A stretch of 64,000 bases of DNA. Origin: Kocuria sp. (GTDB taxonomy: Bacteria; Actinomycetota; Actinomycetes; Actinomycetales; Micrococcaceae). A program made the translations under genes and the position numbers. Each line of letters opens with the position of its first letter. The first letter of the stretch is position 1. Location of the stretch: assembly GCA_030454085.1 (NCBI GenBank), contig JAKDJD010000014.1, positions 1 to 64,000 of the forward strand, written 5' to 3'. The notes beneath the pieces were generated by a model. It searched no databases and was not told where the DNA came from. It worked only from the letters and a program-made list of their open reading frames with translations. Shown here piece by piece: positions 28,144-38,628 of the stretch.

Positions 28144-29094
28144 TCAGCGCTCTGTGGACGACAAACCGGGCACCCAGTGGGACGGCACGCTGACAGCACA
28201 GACGGGTCCGAGCCCGGTGTGCACCGCCAAAACCGGTGGGATATTCGAGCGAAGAATCCGAATCGACTCCCCGAACTCACTGCGCAGCCTCTCGACCAGG
28301 AGGTCCGCCAGGCTGCCACCGTAGAAATCCTGGAGTGCGACCACAGCCCGGCCACTACGACGACCCGACAGGTCGGCGTCCTTCGCCACCGCCGTCGACG
28401 CGCCCTCGAGCACGAGCTCGATGAGTCTCTTGACGGCCGCTGTTTCCTGGCGGGGCCGCTCAAGGTACTTGAGCTTCCCGTCCGTGATGGTAGCGATCGG
28501 GCGAATACTGAACATCTGCCCGACCATGGCCAGGCTCTTCGGGATCCGTCCGCTCCTGGCGAGGGCATCGAGCCGAGGAACGTAGAAGATCAGCCGAGCA
28601 GACTCAGCGGCCTCGATCGCGGCCCGTTCGACCTCGTCCGGCCCGCCGCCGGCCCGTGCGGCGTCCAGGGCCGCGGCCACAGCGAATCCTTGCCCCATAG
28701 CCGCGCTGCGTGAGTCGACCACGCGCACCGGCACAGGCGCCTGACGGGCGCTCCCACGAGCCGAATCGACGGTCCCCGACAGTTCCCCCGAGAGATGGAT
28801 CGAGACGATGTGTTCGTAGCCGTCCGCGGCGAGCGCCTCGTACACGGATGCGAATGCACCCGGAGAAGGGCGCGACGTCGTCATGCGCCGGCCCTCGGCC
28901 GTGGCGACCACAAGGCGTTCCTGGACGCCAGGGTCGTCATTGTTCGTATAGATCTGACTGTCGATCATCAGCGGCAGCGAAATCCGCGCGAACCCACCGT
29001 CCTCGGCCCAGCGCTCGGTCACGGATGGATCGAGCCCCGCCGCCGAGTCCGTCACCACGGCGACCCGGCAACGGGGCTCGATTCCGGTAGTCAT
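28144..29094 (-). CDS. DegV family fatty-acid-binding protein
   Basis: DegV proteins (FakB-like) bind a fatty acid and, in Firmicutes, present it to a fatty acid kinase. The 316-residue product shows the family motifs VVTDSAAGLD near the N-terminus, MTTSRPSPGAF (about 71-81), IHLSGELSGT and VVDSRSAAMGQG, and a C-terminal RSNIPPVLAVHTGLG. No kinase partner (FakA) is encoded here. It is nine bases downstream of the leuS stop, so it is probably cotranscribed with leuS. The physiological ligand in this organism is not known. Confidence 0.88.
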   Translation of the reverse strand: MTTGIEPRCRVAVVTDSAAGLDPSVTERWAEDGGFARISLPLMIDSQIYTNNDDPGVQERLVVATAEGRRMTTSRPSPGAFASVYEALAADGYEHIVSIHLSGELSGTVDSARGSARQAPVPVRVVDSRSAAMGQGFAVAAALDAARAGGGPDEVERAAIEAAESARLIFYVPRLDALARSGRIPKSLAMVGQMFSIRPIATITDGKLKYLERPRQETAAVKRLIELVLEGASTAVAKDADLSGRRSGRAVVALQDFYGGSLADLLVERLRSEFGESIRILRSNIPPVLAVHTGLGPVCAVSVPSHWVPGLSSTER

Positions 29095-29103
29095 CGTTTC
29101 AGC

Positions 29104-31608
29104 CTAGACCACGATGTTCACGAGCTTCGGCTCGCGCACAATGACCTTGCGAATCGTCGCTTCGCCGATGTGCTTCCGAACCGCGTCGTCCTCAAGGGCC
29201 AGGCGTTCGAGCTCTTCGGCGTCGATGTTCTTGGACACCTCGAGGCGGGCCCGAACCTTGCCCTTGATCTGGACCACGGCCGTAACCGTGTCCTCCACCA
29301 GGAGCATCGGATCGACGGTCGGCCAACCGGCCGTCAGGACCGGAGTGTCGTGGCCCAGCTCGTGCCAGAGATCCTCCGCGGTGTACGGAGCATAGAGCGA
29401 GAGCAGGACAGCCACCGCCTCGCTCGCCTCCCGGACTGCCGGGTCTGAGGAGCCTGGTCCCGAATCGATCGCCTTGCGGGTCGCGTTGACCAGTTCCATC
29501 GTCTTGGCCACGACGACGTTGAACTTGTGCGCGTCCACGGCCTGTTCGGCTTCGTGGACGGTTTTGTGAGTGACTCGACGCAGTGCCTCGTCCCCACCGT
29601 CCACGGCAACGTCCGGCGCGGACGAAACATCCTGTCCGAGCCGCCAGGCACGGGCCAGGAACTTTCCGGCGCCTCCGGGAGAGACGTCGGCCCAGTCGAC
29701 GTCGTCCTCGGGCGGGGACGCGAAGACCATGGTGGTGCGGACCGCATCCACCCCGTACTCGTCGAGCTGCTGGCCGAGATCCACACCGTTGCCGAGGGAC
29801 TTCGACATAGCCTTGCCCATGTTGAGGACCTGGCCCTGATTCAGCAGGGCTCGGAACGGTTCGTCGTAGTCCAGGTACCCCAGGTCGCGAATGACCTTGA
29901 CGAAGAACCTGGAGTAGAGCAGGTGAAGGATCGCGTGCTCGACGCCGCCCACGTACTGGTCCACCGGCTCCCACCGGCGAAGCGCTTCGGGGTCGAAGGC
30001 GCCGGTCTCGAGGCCCGGTGATACGAAGCGGAGAAAGTACCAGGACGAGTCCACGAAGGTGTCCATCGTATCCGTGTCCCGCCGGGCGGGACCGGAGCAG
30101 TTCGGGCACTCGACGTTGACCCAGTCCTTGGCTCCGGCCAGAGGCGACTGCCCCTTGGGCGCGAGGTCCTCACCCTTGAGATCGGACGGAAGCCGCACCG
30201 GCAGCTGGTCCTCCGGTACCGGAACCTCCCCGCACTGGGCGCAATGGATGATCGGGATGGGCGCGCCCCAGAACCGTTGCCGAGAGAGCAACCAGTCGCG
30301 GAGCCGGAAGATGGTCTGGCCTTCACCGTGCCCCTTTTCCTCGAGGAGAGCGATGGCCCGGGATATGGCTTCTTCCTTGCCCAACCCGTTCAGGGGCCCC
30401 GAGTTGACCAGCGTCCCGCTGCCGGACATGGCCACTCCCGTTTCCGCTGGATCGTCTTCTCCCGTGTCCACCACGACCCGCACGGGCAGGTCGAAGGCCC
30501 GGGCGAAGTCCAGGTCGCGCTGATCGTGGGCGGGTACCGCCATGATGGCGCCCGTGCCGTAGTCGGCCAGCACGTAATCGGAAGCCCAAATCGGCAGTTC
30601 CTCGCCGGTCAGCGGATTCACCGCGGTGCGGCCGAGGAAGACCCCAGTCTTGGGGCGATCGCTCGACTGACGCTCGATGTCGGAGAAGGCATTGACCTCT
30701 TCCCTGTAGGCGTCCAGAGCGTCGGCCTGCTCCTCCGCAACCAAGTTCAGAGCGAGTTCGGAATCCGCGGCGACCACGAAGAACGTATTGCCGTACAGGG
30801 TATCGGGACGGGTCGTGAAGACCGAGAATTCGTCGGCCGGCTTGCCGCCACCGGCGTTGATCGTGAAACGAACCTGCGCGCCCTCGGAGCGGCCGATCCA
30901 GTTGCGCTGCATGGCCAGCACCCGATCCGGCCAGTGGCCCTCGAGCTGTTCCATGTCGTCCAGGAGCTGGTCGGCGTACTCGGTGATCTTGAAGTACCAC
31001 TGGTTCAGGGACTTCTTCGTCACCTGCGTACCGCAACGCTCGCAGGCCCCATTGACCACCTGCTCGTTGGCGAGCACCGTCTGGTCCTTGGGGCACCAAT
31101 TGACCGGTGAATCCTTCCGGTAGGCCAAGCCCTTGGAGTAGAACTGCTGGAACAACCATTGGGTCCACCGGTAGTACTCGGGGTCCGAGGTGTGCAGCCG
31201 GCGGGACCAGTCCACCGCGATGCCGTACCGTTTGAACGACGCCGCCTGCGTCTCGATGTTCTTGTAGGTCCACTCCGCCGGGTGAGTGTTGTTCTTGATG
31301 GCGGCGTTCTCCGCGGGGAGGCCAAAGGAGTCCCAGCCGATCGGGTGCAGGACGTCGTAACCCTTCTGCATCCAAAAACGACTGACCACGTCACCCATCG
31401 CGAAGGCCTCCGCGTGCCCCATGTGCAGATCGCCCGAAGGGTACGGGAACATGTCCAGGACGTATCGGCGTTCTTTGGAACCGTCGTCGAGCGGGGCGAA
31501 GACGTTCTCGCGCTCCCAATACTCCGCCCACGTGGCTTCCATCGAGGCGAAATCGTAGGACTTCTCCTCGGCGTCTCGTGAGGGATTCTCTCCAACCGTC
31601 TGCGGCAC
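29104..31608 (-). CDS. leuS: Leucyl-tRNA synthetase
   Basis: LeuS charges tRNA-Leu in the cytoplasm. The 834-residue class I synthetase has the HIGH-type motif [11 protein letters not shown] (about 55-65), a zinc-type cysteine pair (GACERCG), the CP1 editing domain with a TTRPDTLYG motif, the KMSKS-type loop [10 protein letters not shown] and a C-terminal anticodon-binding domain. The GTG at 31608 follows AAAGGAAA; an open extension to 31677 has no support. No T-box or leader peptide is visible in its upstream region. degV follows closely. Confidence 0.96.
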   Translation of the reverse strand: MPQTVGENPSRDAEEKSYDFASMEATWAEYWERENVFAPLDDGSKERRYVLDMFPYPSGDLHMGHAEAFAMGDVVSRFWMQKGYDVLHPIGWDSFGLPAENAAIKNNTHPAEWTYKNIETQAASFKRYGIAVDWSRRLHTSDPEYYRWTQWLFQQFYSKGLAYRKDSPVNWCPKDQTVLANEQVVNGACERCGTQVTKKSLNQWYFKITEYADQLLDDMEQLEGHWPDRVLAMQRNWIGRSEGAQVRFTINAGGGKPADEFSVFTTRPDTLYGNTFFVVAADSELALNLVAEEQADALDAYREEVNAFSDIERQSSDRPKTGVFLGRTAVNPLTGEELPIWASDYVLADYGTGAIMAVPAHDQRDLDFARAFDLPVRVVVDTGEDDPAETGVAMSGSGTLVNSGPLNGLGKEEAISRAIALLEEKGHGEGQTIFRLRDWLLSRQRFWGAPIPIIHCAQCGEVPVPEDQLPVRLPSDLKGEDLAPKGQSPLAGAKDWVNVECPNCSGPARRDTDTMDTFVDSSWYFLRFVSPGLETGAFDPEALRRWEPVDQYVGGVEHAILHLLYSRFFVKVIRDLGYLDYDEPFRALLNQGQVLNMGKAMSKSLGNGVDLGQQLDEYGVDAVRTTMVFASPPEDDVDWADVSPGGAGKFLARAWRLGQDVSSAPDVAVDGGDEALRRVTHKTVHEAEQAVDAHKFNVVVAKTMELVNATRKAIDSGPGSSDPAVREASEAVAVLLSLYAPYTAEDLWHELGHDTPVLTAGWPTVDPMLLVEDTVTAVVQIKGKVRARLEVSKNIDAEELERLALEDDAVRKHIGEATIRKVIVREPKLVNIVV

Positions 31609-31792
31609 AGTGTTTCCTTTGCGCTTGTCTGTGGTGAAAGTCCGTGGTCCGGGCACGCTCCCGCCTGGACATCTCATCAGGGATGCTCACAGTCTAACGT
31701 GTCGGCGCGCCCCCGCCCGATTCGCTTGTAAGGTGATGACCGGTTGCCCGTGCCTACGGCGGACAGCGTTTCCCTACCCCAGGAGCCCCAGC

Positions 31793-32791
31793 GTGCCACG
31801 TTCCCGGAGAATTCCTCAGCCCCCGGTGTCCTCGCGTCCCACAACAGTCTTCGAGAAGGCACCCGTCGGCGGGTTGTTTCCGTACGAGGCGGAATTCACG
31901 AGCAACGGCGCCCGCGTACGCTACTGGACCTACGCCGGCCGCGAATCCCGCGACGACGACGCCGTGATGCTGCTGGTCCACGGGTTCCGTGGAGACCACC
32001 ACGGCCTCGCCCTGATCGCCGAGGCTCTGGCCTCCCGGTGGGACGTGGTGGTCCCGGACCTTCCCGGGTTCGGAAAATCCGAACCCCTCACGACATGTGA
32101 ACACGACGTCGCCGCCTACGCCGACGTCGTCTCCGACCTCGTGCACCTGATCGGCAACCGCCCGGTCGTCCTTGTGGGGCATTCCTTTGGGTCCGTTGTT
32201 GCCGCCGCCATTGCCGCCCGACGTCCGGGCCCCGTGGCGGGTCTGGCCCTGATCAATCCGATCTGCGAACCCGCCCTGGAATCCTCCGCGCGGGTCCCTT
32301 CCCTGGCCGCAGCCGCGTTCTACCGTGTCTGTGCCTCCCTCCCCGGTCGATGGGGAAACACCCTCGTGAGGTCGTCCGTCGTGACCCGCATTTCCTCGCT
32401 GCTCATGATGAAGACCAAGGATCCGGAATTGCGGCGCTTCATCAACGGCCAGCACGATGCCTATTTCGGTAGCTTCGCATCCCGCGCCGTGGTGCTTCAG
32501 GCCTACAGAGCGTCCATCCGGGATACCGTTCGGGACTCCGCCCCGGGAGTCGACGTGCCTACTCTCCTGGTGGCAGCCGAAAAGGACGATCTCGGTTCCG
32601 TTCCCGGTCAGGAAAGACTCGCCGAGACGTTCCCGAACGCCCGGCTGGAGATCATCCCTGATGTCGGCCATCTCATTCACTACGAGACGCCGCGCAGGGC
32701 CGCGGCGATGATCGACGGTTTCGTCGACGAGCTGGAACTCGGCTCGAAAGATTCGGCCCAGGCCGACCGGACACCGGAGGATGCACGATGA
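31793..32791 (+). CDS. Alpha/beta-fold hydrolase
   Basis: This is a serine hydrolase of unknown substrate. The 332-residue product has the oxyanion motif LLVHGFRGDHHG, a PDLPGFGKSE strand, the nucleophile elbow GHSFGS (Ser in VVLVGHSFGSV), the acid region VAAEKDDLGSV and the catalytic His in DVGHLIHYE. No signal peptide is seen, so it is likely cytoplasmic. The GTG at 31793 follows AGGAG by seven bases. Its stop overlaps the glycosyltransferase start as ATGA, so the two are translationally coupled, perhaps acting on one glycoconjugate or lipid. This is the only plus-strand operon between leuS and priA. Confidence 0.85.
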   Translation: MPRSRRIPQPPVSSRPTTVFEKAPVGGLFPYEAEFTSNGARVRYWTYAGRESRDDDAVMLLVHGFRGDHHGLALIAEALASRWDVVVPDLPGFGKSEPLTTCEHDVAAYADVVSDLVHLIGNRPVVLVGHSFGSVVAAAIAARRPGPVAGLALINPICEPALESSARVPSLAAAAFYRVCASLPGRWGNTLVRSSVVTRISSLLMMKTKDPELRRFINGQHDAYFGSFASRAVVLQAYRASIRDTVRDSAPGVDVPTLLVAAEKDDLGSVPGQERLAETFPNARLEIIPDVGHLIHYETPRRAAAMIDGFVDELELGSKDSAQADRTPEDAR

Positions 32792-33909
32792 CGACGCAGA
32801 ATCCCGACCACGCAGGATTGCGCCTGCTCGTGGACGCCCGATACGTTCGCCCCGTCCACGACGGAATCAGCAGGTTCACGTCGAACATCTTGCACAGTCT
32901 CGCTCGCGGCATCGCATCGGGCGAGTATCCGGACCTGGAGCTGGCGATGCTCGTGAGCGACGACGCCCAGCTCGACCAGTTGCCGTCCCTTCCTTGCGTG
33001 CGAGGCTACTCGCCGACGGGTCCCTTGGAACCGCTCAGCGCGCTCGCCGTCAACCGGTTCCGACCCGACGTCGTTTTCTCTCCGATGCAGACCATGGGGT
33101 CTTGGGGCCGGAAGTACAAGTTGATCCTGACCCTGCATGACCTCATCTACTACGACCACCCGGATCCCCCCGGTTTCCTCCCGGCGCCTGTGCGAATCGG
33201 CTGGCGCTTGTTCCACCGCTCCTACTTCCCCCAGCGACTGCTCCTCAACCGGGCCGACGCCGTGGTGACCGTGAGCAGGACGACGGCCTCACTCATCGAG
33301 GAGCACAACCTGACGACCCGTCCGGTCACCGTGATCCCCAACGCTCCTCCGAGAGGAATCGGTATCACTCGGGAACAGGCCCTCGACCGAGCGGCCCACC
33401 GACGCAAGAGCCTCGTCTACATGGGTTCCGCAATGCCGTACAAGGGAGTCGAGCTGCTGATCCGCGGGATGGAGAACCTGCCCGACTACGAGCTCCATCT
33501 GCTCTCGAAGTACGACCCGCGGCGGAAGGAAGAGCTCCAGGCGACCGTGCCCCAGGGGGCCTCGGTGACCTTCCACGACGGCGTCACCGACGATGACTAC
33601 AGGAGGCTCCTCGCGACCTGTACCGCCCTCGTGACAGCCAGTTCGGCGGAAGGCTACGGGCTGCCTCTCGCGGAGGCCGCGGCGGAAGGAACCGCCCGTA
33701 TCGTCTCCAACATTCCGATTTTCCGCGAGATTGCGCCGAACGCCGCTCACATCGAGTACTCGGAACCTGGAGAATTCGTGGAGGCCGTTCGGAACCTCGA
33801 AGACCCGGACAACTACCGAACAGCGGCTCTCGGCGCACTCGACGACGCCGCACGGTACAGCTGGGACGACTCGTCACGAGAACTCATCGACCTCGCCTCG
33901 TCGCTCTGA
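32788..33909 (+). CDS. Glycosyltransferase, family 4-like
   Basis: This is a GT-B-fold glycosyltransferase of the GT4/GT1 group with a predicted sugar-nucleotide donor. The 373-residue product has an N-terminal acceptor domain (LLVDARYVRPVHDGISRF, about 12-30), LHDLIYYDHPD, the domain junction VTVSRTTASLIEEHN, and the C-terminal donor site with EGYGLPLAEAAAEG (the E-x7-E motif). It is coupled to the upstream hydrolase by an ATGA overlap. Substrate is unknown; a surface polysaccharide or glycolipid is a guess. Confidence 0.86.
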   Translation: MTTQNPDHAGLRLLVDARYVRPVHDGISRFTSNILHSLARGIASGEYPDLELAMLVSDDAQLDQLPSLPCVRGYSPTGPLEPLSALAVNRFRPDVVFSPMQTMGSWGRKYKLILTLHDLIYYDHPDPPGFLPAPVRIGWRLFHRSYFPQRLLLNRADAVVTVSRTTASLIEEHNLTTRPVTVIPNAPPRGIGITREQALDRAAHRRKSLVYMGSAMPYKGVELLIRGMENLPDYELHLLSKYDPRRKEELQATVPQGASVTFHDGVTDDDYRRLLATCTALVTASSAEGYGLPLAEAAAEGTARIVSNIPIFREIAPNAAHIEYSEPGEFVEAVRNLEDPDNYRTAALGALDDAARYSWDDSSRELIDLASSL

Positions 33910-33915
33910 ACGGCG

Positions 33916-36072
33916 TCAGAGCACATCCAATGCATCGCATCGGATCTGCACGGGTTCGTATTTTCGAGACGCCGAAAACGCCGCCCGGGTTCCGCGGAGG
34001 AGCTCCGTGACCCGTGGGGCCAGCCCGTAGGACATGAAGATGATCGCGCGGTATTCGTCGTCCTCATCGTCGCCGCTCGTCGGAACGGGATCGATCAGGC
34101 GCAGTGCCGGGGCCTCGCCCACATCCGGCAGGTTCAGGGAACGGACAAATTCCTCGACCGCGACCCTCGGGCCCGTGATCGCCGCCGTCCTCACCGCGGG
34201 TGGAAGACCCAACTCCTGCCTCTCCGCCATCTCCCGGGCGGCGAACCCGGCGGGATCCCACCGGACGAGAGCAGCGAGTGCGGCGGAGTCTTCGGCCGTG
34301 CAGATCACCTGACCGCCCGAATCCCGGTCGGCCACGAGCGCGCTCGCGTTCATCCAGCGCCGCAGAACCTGCTCGGAGACCCGCAGGGAGTCGCGCGCGA
34401 GCATCCGGTCCCCGTCCAGCAAGAGCGCCGCGCGGTAGCCGCCCTGGGCACACGGTTCGGCACCCGACGTGGCCACGACCAGCGCGGGACGATCACTGAC
34501 TGAGGCCTTGATGTTCTCGCCGCTGGAATTGACCACCGGAACCTGGGGGAAAGCGCGTCCCAGTTCTTCGGCGGTGCGCAGCGCACCCACCGTGGTGAGC
34601 CGCCACGAATGGTTGCCGCATTCCGAGCAGGCCCACTGAGAGACCCCCCGATGGCACCAGCGGCACACCGCCTGGGAGCGCGAATCCTTGTGCAGGCTCA
34701 GGGGTCCCATGCAGTGGGGGCAGCGCGCCGAGGCGCGGCATCTCTGGCACGCGAGAGTCGGGGCGTATCCAGTGCGCGCGACTTGGACCAGCACCGGGCC
34801 CCATTGCAACGCTTCCCGAGCCACCTGATACGCGAGATGAGGAATCCTGGCGATGGCGGCCATCGGGTCGCGTTCACGAGTGAAGCTGTCGGACGTCGCG
34901 CGGATCAGCGGGGAATTCTTGCGGAGCGCCTCGCGGCTGGGGGCTACGGCCTCGGCCCATCGGGTGTGGACGAGCCGCTGCGCTTCCGGGGTCACGGCGT
35001 GGCCCATGAATATCGCGGAGCATTCCTGAAGCTGTGACCTGAGCAGCAGGACGTCCCGCGCGTGGCAGTACGGTGCCTGCCGCTCGATGAGGTTCTCGTC
35101 GCCGTCGTCGAAGCAGGCGACGAGCCCAAGGTTCGGGACCGGGGCGAAGGCCGCCGAGCGAGTCCCGATAACCACCCAGGCCTGCCCGGACAAACCCCTC
35201 AAGAATGATCCGTAGCGGGCAGCGAGTCCGGCACTGTTGCTCAGTCGAGAGATTCGGTCCGCGTCAAGATACCGGTTCATCGCGGCTTCGAGACGGTCCA
35301 GGGCCGGGTTGTCGGGGACGACGACGATCGCCCGCTTCCCGCCGGAAACCGTTGCAGCACACACGCGGGCCATCAGCGTTGCCCAGTCCTGACCCGCCGA
35401 CGGCGCGACGGAAACGACGCGTCTCACGATCGGCCCCACGGGATCGCCTTGTTGGCGGAGGGTCTCGCGCCCTCCCTCGTAGAGTTCCCACCCGTCCGTC
35501 TGTGCTTCGCCCTCGGGCGACCAGGAAGGATCCGGGATGGAAGCCGGCACGGGGACGGATTCCTCCGGCGCGGATTCTCCATCCTCGGTCGAGGTCTTGG
35601 TGGCCCGGCCCAGGCCAAGGACGTCCCGCTCGTACTGTTTTTCCGCGCGCGCGGCGCGCGGGGGAACAGCCAACCTCAGGACGTCGGAATTGAGCCCGGC
35701 GTAACGCGCGGCGACCGCCTGGGCCAGGGACCAGATCTCCGGTGCCAGCGCGCGTACCGGCGAGACGACCCCGCGAAGAGGCTGCAACTGGACGGGGGAT
35801 TCGCTGCGGTCTACCCGTTCGACGAGCCAGGCGACGGTCTCGCGACCGTGAAAGGCGACGCGCACGCGCACCCCCGGGCGTGCGGATTCACCGAGGTGCG
35901 CGGGGACGGAGTAGTCGAAGAGACGATCCAGGTGAGGAACCCGGGTATCGATCGCGACCCGGGCCACGGGTTTCTCCTCCGCGACGGGCACCGCACCGAG
36001 CTGGTCGGCGTTTTTGTCACGCGGTTCCCATCCTTCCAGCCCCGGAAGGACGCCGTCGGGATGGTCCGCCAT
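33916..36072 (-). CDS. priA: PriA-like replication restart protein lacking helicase motifs
   Basis: PriA recognises stalled forks and reloads the replisome. The 718-residue product has the 3' DNA-binding N-terminal domain (VARVAIDTRVPHLDRLFDYSVP), and eight cysteines in CxxC pairs (CQRC, CPHC, CRWC, CSEC) forming the zinc clusters. I see neither a Walker A GxGKT nor a DEEH box: the equivalent region reads IVVVPDNPAL and FDDGDE. This degeneracy is known for actinobacterial PriA, so the protein is probably a loader without helicase activity. Its ATG starts two bases after metK and it ends the mihF-gmk-rpoZ-coaBC-metK-priA run. Confidence 0.88.
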   Translation of the reverse strand: MADHPDGVLPGLEGWEPRDKNADQLGAVPVAEEKPVARVAIDTRVPHLDRLFDYSVPAHLGESARPGVRVRVAFHGRETVAWLVERVDRSESPVQLQPLRGVVSPVRALAPEIWSLAQAVAARYAGLNSDVLRLAVPPRAARAEKQYERDVLGLGRATKTSTEDGESAPEESVPVPASIPDPSWSPEGEAQTDGWELYEGGRETLRQQGDPVGPIVRRVVSVAPSAGQDWATLMARVCAATVSGGKRAIVVVPDNPALDRLEAAMNRYLDADRISRLSNSAGLAARYGSFLRGLSGQAWVVIGTRSAAFAPVPNLGLVACFDDGDENLIERQAPYCHARDVLLLRSQLQECSAIFMGHAVTPEAQRLVHTRWAEAVAPSREALRKNSPLIRATSDSFTRERDPMAAIARIPHLAYQVAREALQWGPVLVQVARTGYAPTLACQRCRASARCPHCMGPLSLHKDSRSQAVCRWCHRGVSQWACSECGNHSWRLTTVGALRTAEELGRAFPQVPVVNSSGENIKASVSDRPALVVATSGAEPCAQGGYRAALLLDGDRMLARDSLRVSEQVLRRWMNASALVADRDSGGQVICTAEDSAALAALVRWDPAGFAAREMAERQELGLPPAVRTAAITGPRVAVEEFVRSLNLPDVGEAPALRLIDPVPTSGDDEDDEYRAIIFMSYGLAPRVTELLRGTRAAFSASRKYEPVQIRCDALDVL

Positions 36073-36074
36073 GG

Positions 36075-37277
36075 CTACAGGGCGGCCCGCAACGCCTCGG
36101 CCCGGTCGGTACGCTCCCAGGTGAATTCGGGCTCGTCACGACCGAAGTGGCCGTGGGCCGCGGTCTTGGCGTAGATCGGACGACGCAGTTGCAGGTCGTT
36201 GATGATGGCCAGTGGCCGAAGGTCGAAGACCTCGTTGATGGCCTTTTCGATGCGAACCGGGTCCTCGTGGTGGGTTCCGAAGGTCTCCACGTAGAGGCCG
36301 ACAGGACGCGCGCGCCCGATCGCGTAGGCCACCTGGACTTCTGCGCGGTCCGCGAGCCCGGCAGCGACTACGTTCTTGGCGATCCAGCGCATGGCGTATG
36401 CGGCCGAGCGGTCCACCTTGGACGGGTCCTTGCCGGAGAAAGCCCCACCGCCGTGTCGCGACATGCCACCGTAGGTGTCCACGATGATCTTGCGTCCGGT
36501 CAATCCTGCGTCCCCCACCGGGCCGCCCTGGACGAATTGGCCCGCGGGATTCACGATGAAGTCGGCGGATCGCGTGTCCAGGTCGAGATCCTCGAGCACC
36601 GGGTCGATCACGAACCGCCGAACCTCCTGCTGGAGGTCCTTGAGAGCGTATTTTTCGTCGTGCTGAGTCGAGAGAACCACGGTGTCCACCGAGACCGGCG
36701 TGTGGCCGTCGTATCCGAGCGTCACCTGGGTCTTGCCATCGGGTCGAAGCCCCGGCAGAACGCCGTCCTTGCGGATTTTGGTCAGCCGTTCCGACAAGCG
36801 ATGCGCGATCCAGATCGGCGCCGGCATCAGGGCCTCGGTCTCATTCGTTGCATAGCCGAACATGATGCCCTGGTCGCCCGCGCCCTGGCGGTCCAGGTCA
36901 TCCTCGGCGACGCCGGTTCGTTCTTCCAGGGACGTGTACACGCCGGAGTTGATGTCGGGCGACTGCTCCCCGATCGATACAGACACTCCGCAGAAATCGC
37001 CGTCGAAGCCTCGCGTCGAGTTGTCGTAGCCGATTTCCAGGATGGTGTCCCGCACGATCTTCGGGATTTCGACGTAAGCCGTGGTGGTGACCTCGCCCGC
37101 AACCATGACCTGCCCGGTGGTGACCATGGTTTCGACGGCGACGTTCGCCAACGGGTCGCTGGCCAGCAATGCGTCCAGGATCGAGTCGGAAATCTGGTCG
37201 CAGATCTTGTCCGGATGGCCCTCGGTCACAGACTCTGACGTGAACAGGCGAAGATGCTGATGGTCGTTGGAAGTCAC
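36075..37277 (-). CDS. metK: S-adenosylmethionine synthetase
   Basis: MetK makes SAM from methionine and ATP. The 400-residue product has [29 protein letters not shown] and [16 protein letters not shown], the signature motifs of bacterial SAM synthetase, and full length. The 34-base gap to coaBC leaves no room for a SAM riboswitch. It is cotranscribed with priA, which starts two bases beyond its stop. Confidence 0.97.
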   Translation of the reverse strand: MTSNDHQHLRLFTSESVTEGHPDKICDQISDSILDALLASDPLANVAVETMVTTGQVMVAGEVTTTAYVEIPKIVRDTILEIGYDNSTRGFDGDFCGVSVSIGEQSPDINSGVYTSLEERTGVAEDDLDRQGAGDQGIMFGYATNETEALMPAPIWIAHRLSERLTKIRKDGVLPGLRPDGKTQVTLGYDGHTPVSVDTVVLSTQHDEKYALKDLQQEVRRFVIDPVLEDLDLDTRSADFIVNPAGQFVQGGPVGDAGLTGRKIIVDTYGGMSRHGGGAFSGKDPSKVDRSAAYAMRWIAKNVVAAGLADRAEVQVAYAIGRARPVGLYVETFGTHHEDPVRIEKAINEVFDLRPLAIINDLQLRRPIYAKTAAHGHFGRDEPEFTWERTDRAEALRAAL

Positions 37278-37311
37278 TCGGCTACTCTACTCGTTCGATA
37301 CTCTCGTTGGA

Positions 37312-38571
37312 CTACTGCGGCGGAATGTTGAAGTGTGACGCGATACGTGTCATGAGGCGACGCGCGAGGTCCGCTTTGGTGCCCCTGACTTCGGATTCCT
37401 CACCAGGTTCGGCACCGCGGGCCAGCAGTGTGGCCGCCGTCTGGTCCTTCCCGAACACGAGGTCCGTACCGACCTCGTTGACGACCAGGACATCGCAGCC
37501 CTTGGACTCGAGTTTCTGACGCCCGAGTTCGGCCACGGACTGGTCCGGCGAGCCTGTCTCCGCGGCGAACCCGACCAGGAAGGCCTGGTGTTCCCCCTCG
37601 GATTTCTTCCGCACCATGGTCTTGAGAATGTCCGGGTTGCGCACCAGATCGATCGTGGGTGCGTCCTGAGCCTTGGGGTCCTTCTTGATCTTGGTTTCCG
37701 ACAGGTCGCGGGGGCGGAAGTCTGCGACGGCGGCCGCCATTACCAGGACGTCGGCTCGGTCCTCGATCGTGGCCCGTTCCGTGGCCTCAAGGAGTTCCAT
37801 GGCCGACGACACGCGAGAAATCCGCAGCTTCTCGGTCTCCTCCGGGTCCGGGACCTCCGTGTGGGCGAGGACCAGGTGGACGTCCGCTCCGCGGTCGGCG
37901 GCGGCCAGAGCCACGGCGAGGCCTTGCTTCCCCGAGGAACGGTTTCCCAGATAGCGCACCGGGTCCAGGGCTTCGCGCGTTCCACCGGCGGTGACCACAA
38001 TTTTCTTCCCGGTCAGGTCCGCCGATTCCGTCTCGTCTTCGTCATGGTCCGCGTGGGCCATCATGGCTCGACGATGAATTTCGGCGGGCTCGGGCAGACG
38101 CCCCGCCCCACTGTCTCGGCCCGTGAGTCGGCCGACGGCCGGGTCGATGACCGTGTACCCGTAGCTCCGCAGCAGACCGACGTTCCTGACGGTCGCCGGG
38201 TTCTCCCACATCTGGGTGTGCATGGCCGGAGCGAAGACCACGGGACAGCGCGCCGTCAGAATGGTTGCGGTCAGCAAGTCATCCGCCCGGCCCGAGGCAA
38301 CCCTGGCCATGAGGTCGGCGGTCGCGGGGGCAACCACAATCATGTCCGCCTCTTCGCCCTGCCGCACGTGATTGACGGACTCGACGTCCTCGAACACGGT
38401 GGTCCGCACGGGCGATCCGGACAAGGCCTCCCACGTGGGGGCGCCCACGAATTCGAGGGCCGACCGTGTGGGCATGGCCACGACCTCGTGACCGTCCTCG
38501 CTGAACAAACGCAAAAGCATCGCGGCCTTGTAGGCCGCGATGCCTCCACCAATTCCTAGAATTACTCGCAC
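37312..38571 (-). CDS. coaBC: Phosphopantothenoylcysteine decarboxylase/synthetase
   Basis: This bifunctional enzyme converts 4'-phosphopantothenate and cysteine to 4'-phosphopantetheine in coenzyme A synthesis. Of 419 residues, the N-terminal flavin-dependent CoaC half (about 1-175) has GIGGGIAAYKA, the catalytic-His region SVNHVR, VAPATADLMA and PAMHTQMW. The CoaB half (about 188-419) has VTAGGTREALDPVRYLGNRSSG and AAVADFRP. The GTG start follows TGGAG. Gene position after rpoZ is standard for many bacteria. Confidence 0.95.
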   Translation of the reverse strand: MRVILGIGGGIAAYKAAMLLRLFSEDGHEVVAMPTRSALEFVGAPTWEALSGSPVRTTVFEDVESVNHVRQGEEADMIVVAPATADLMARVASGRADDLLTATILTARCPVVFAPAMHTQMWENPATVRNVGLLRSYGYTVIDPAVGRLTGRDSGAGRLPEPAEIHRRAMMAHADHDEDETESADLTGKKIVVTAGGTREALDPVRYLGNRSSGKQGLAVALAAADRGADVHLVLAHTEVPDPEETEKLRISRVSSAMELLEATERATIEDRADVLVMAAAVADFRPRDLSETKIKKDPKAQDAPTIDLVRNPDILKTMVRKKSEGEHQAFLVGFAAETGSPDQSVAELGRQKLESKGCDVLVVNEVGTDLVFGKDQTAATLLARGAEPGEESEVRGTKADLARRLMTRIASHFNIPPQ

Positions 38572-38628
38572 GGCTCCAGTCTAACGGTCCGACGGGAACC
38601 ACGCCGTCACCACGAGTGACGCTGTGAA

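Noticed and set aside
31609..31792. T-box or leader peptide for leuS
   Set aside because: The divergent 184-base spacer shows no T-box bulge motif or Leu-rich leader.
37278..37311. SAM riboswitch before metK
   Set aside because: The spacer is only 34 bases, too short for any SAM riboswitch.
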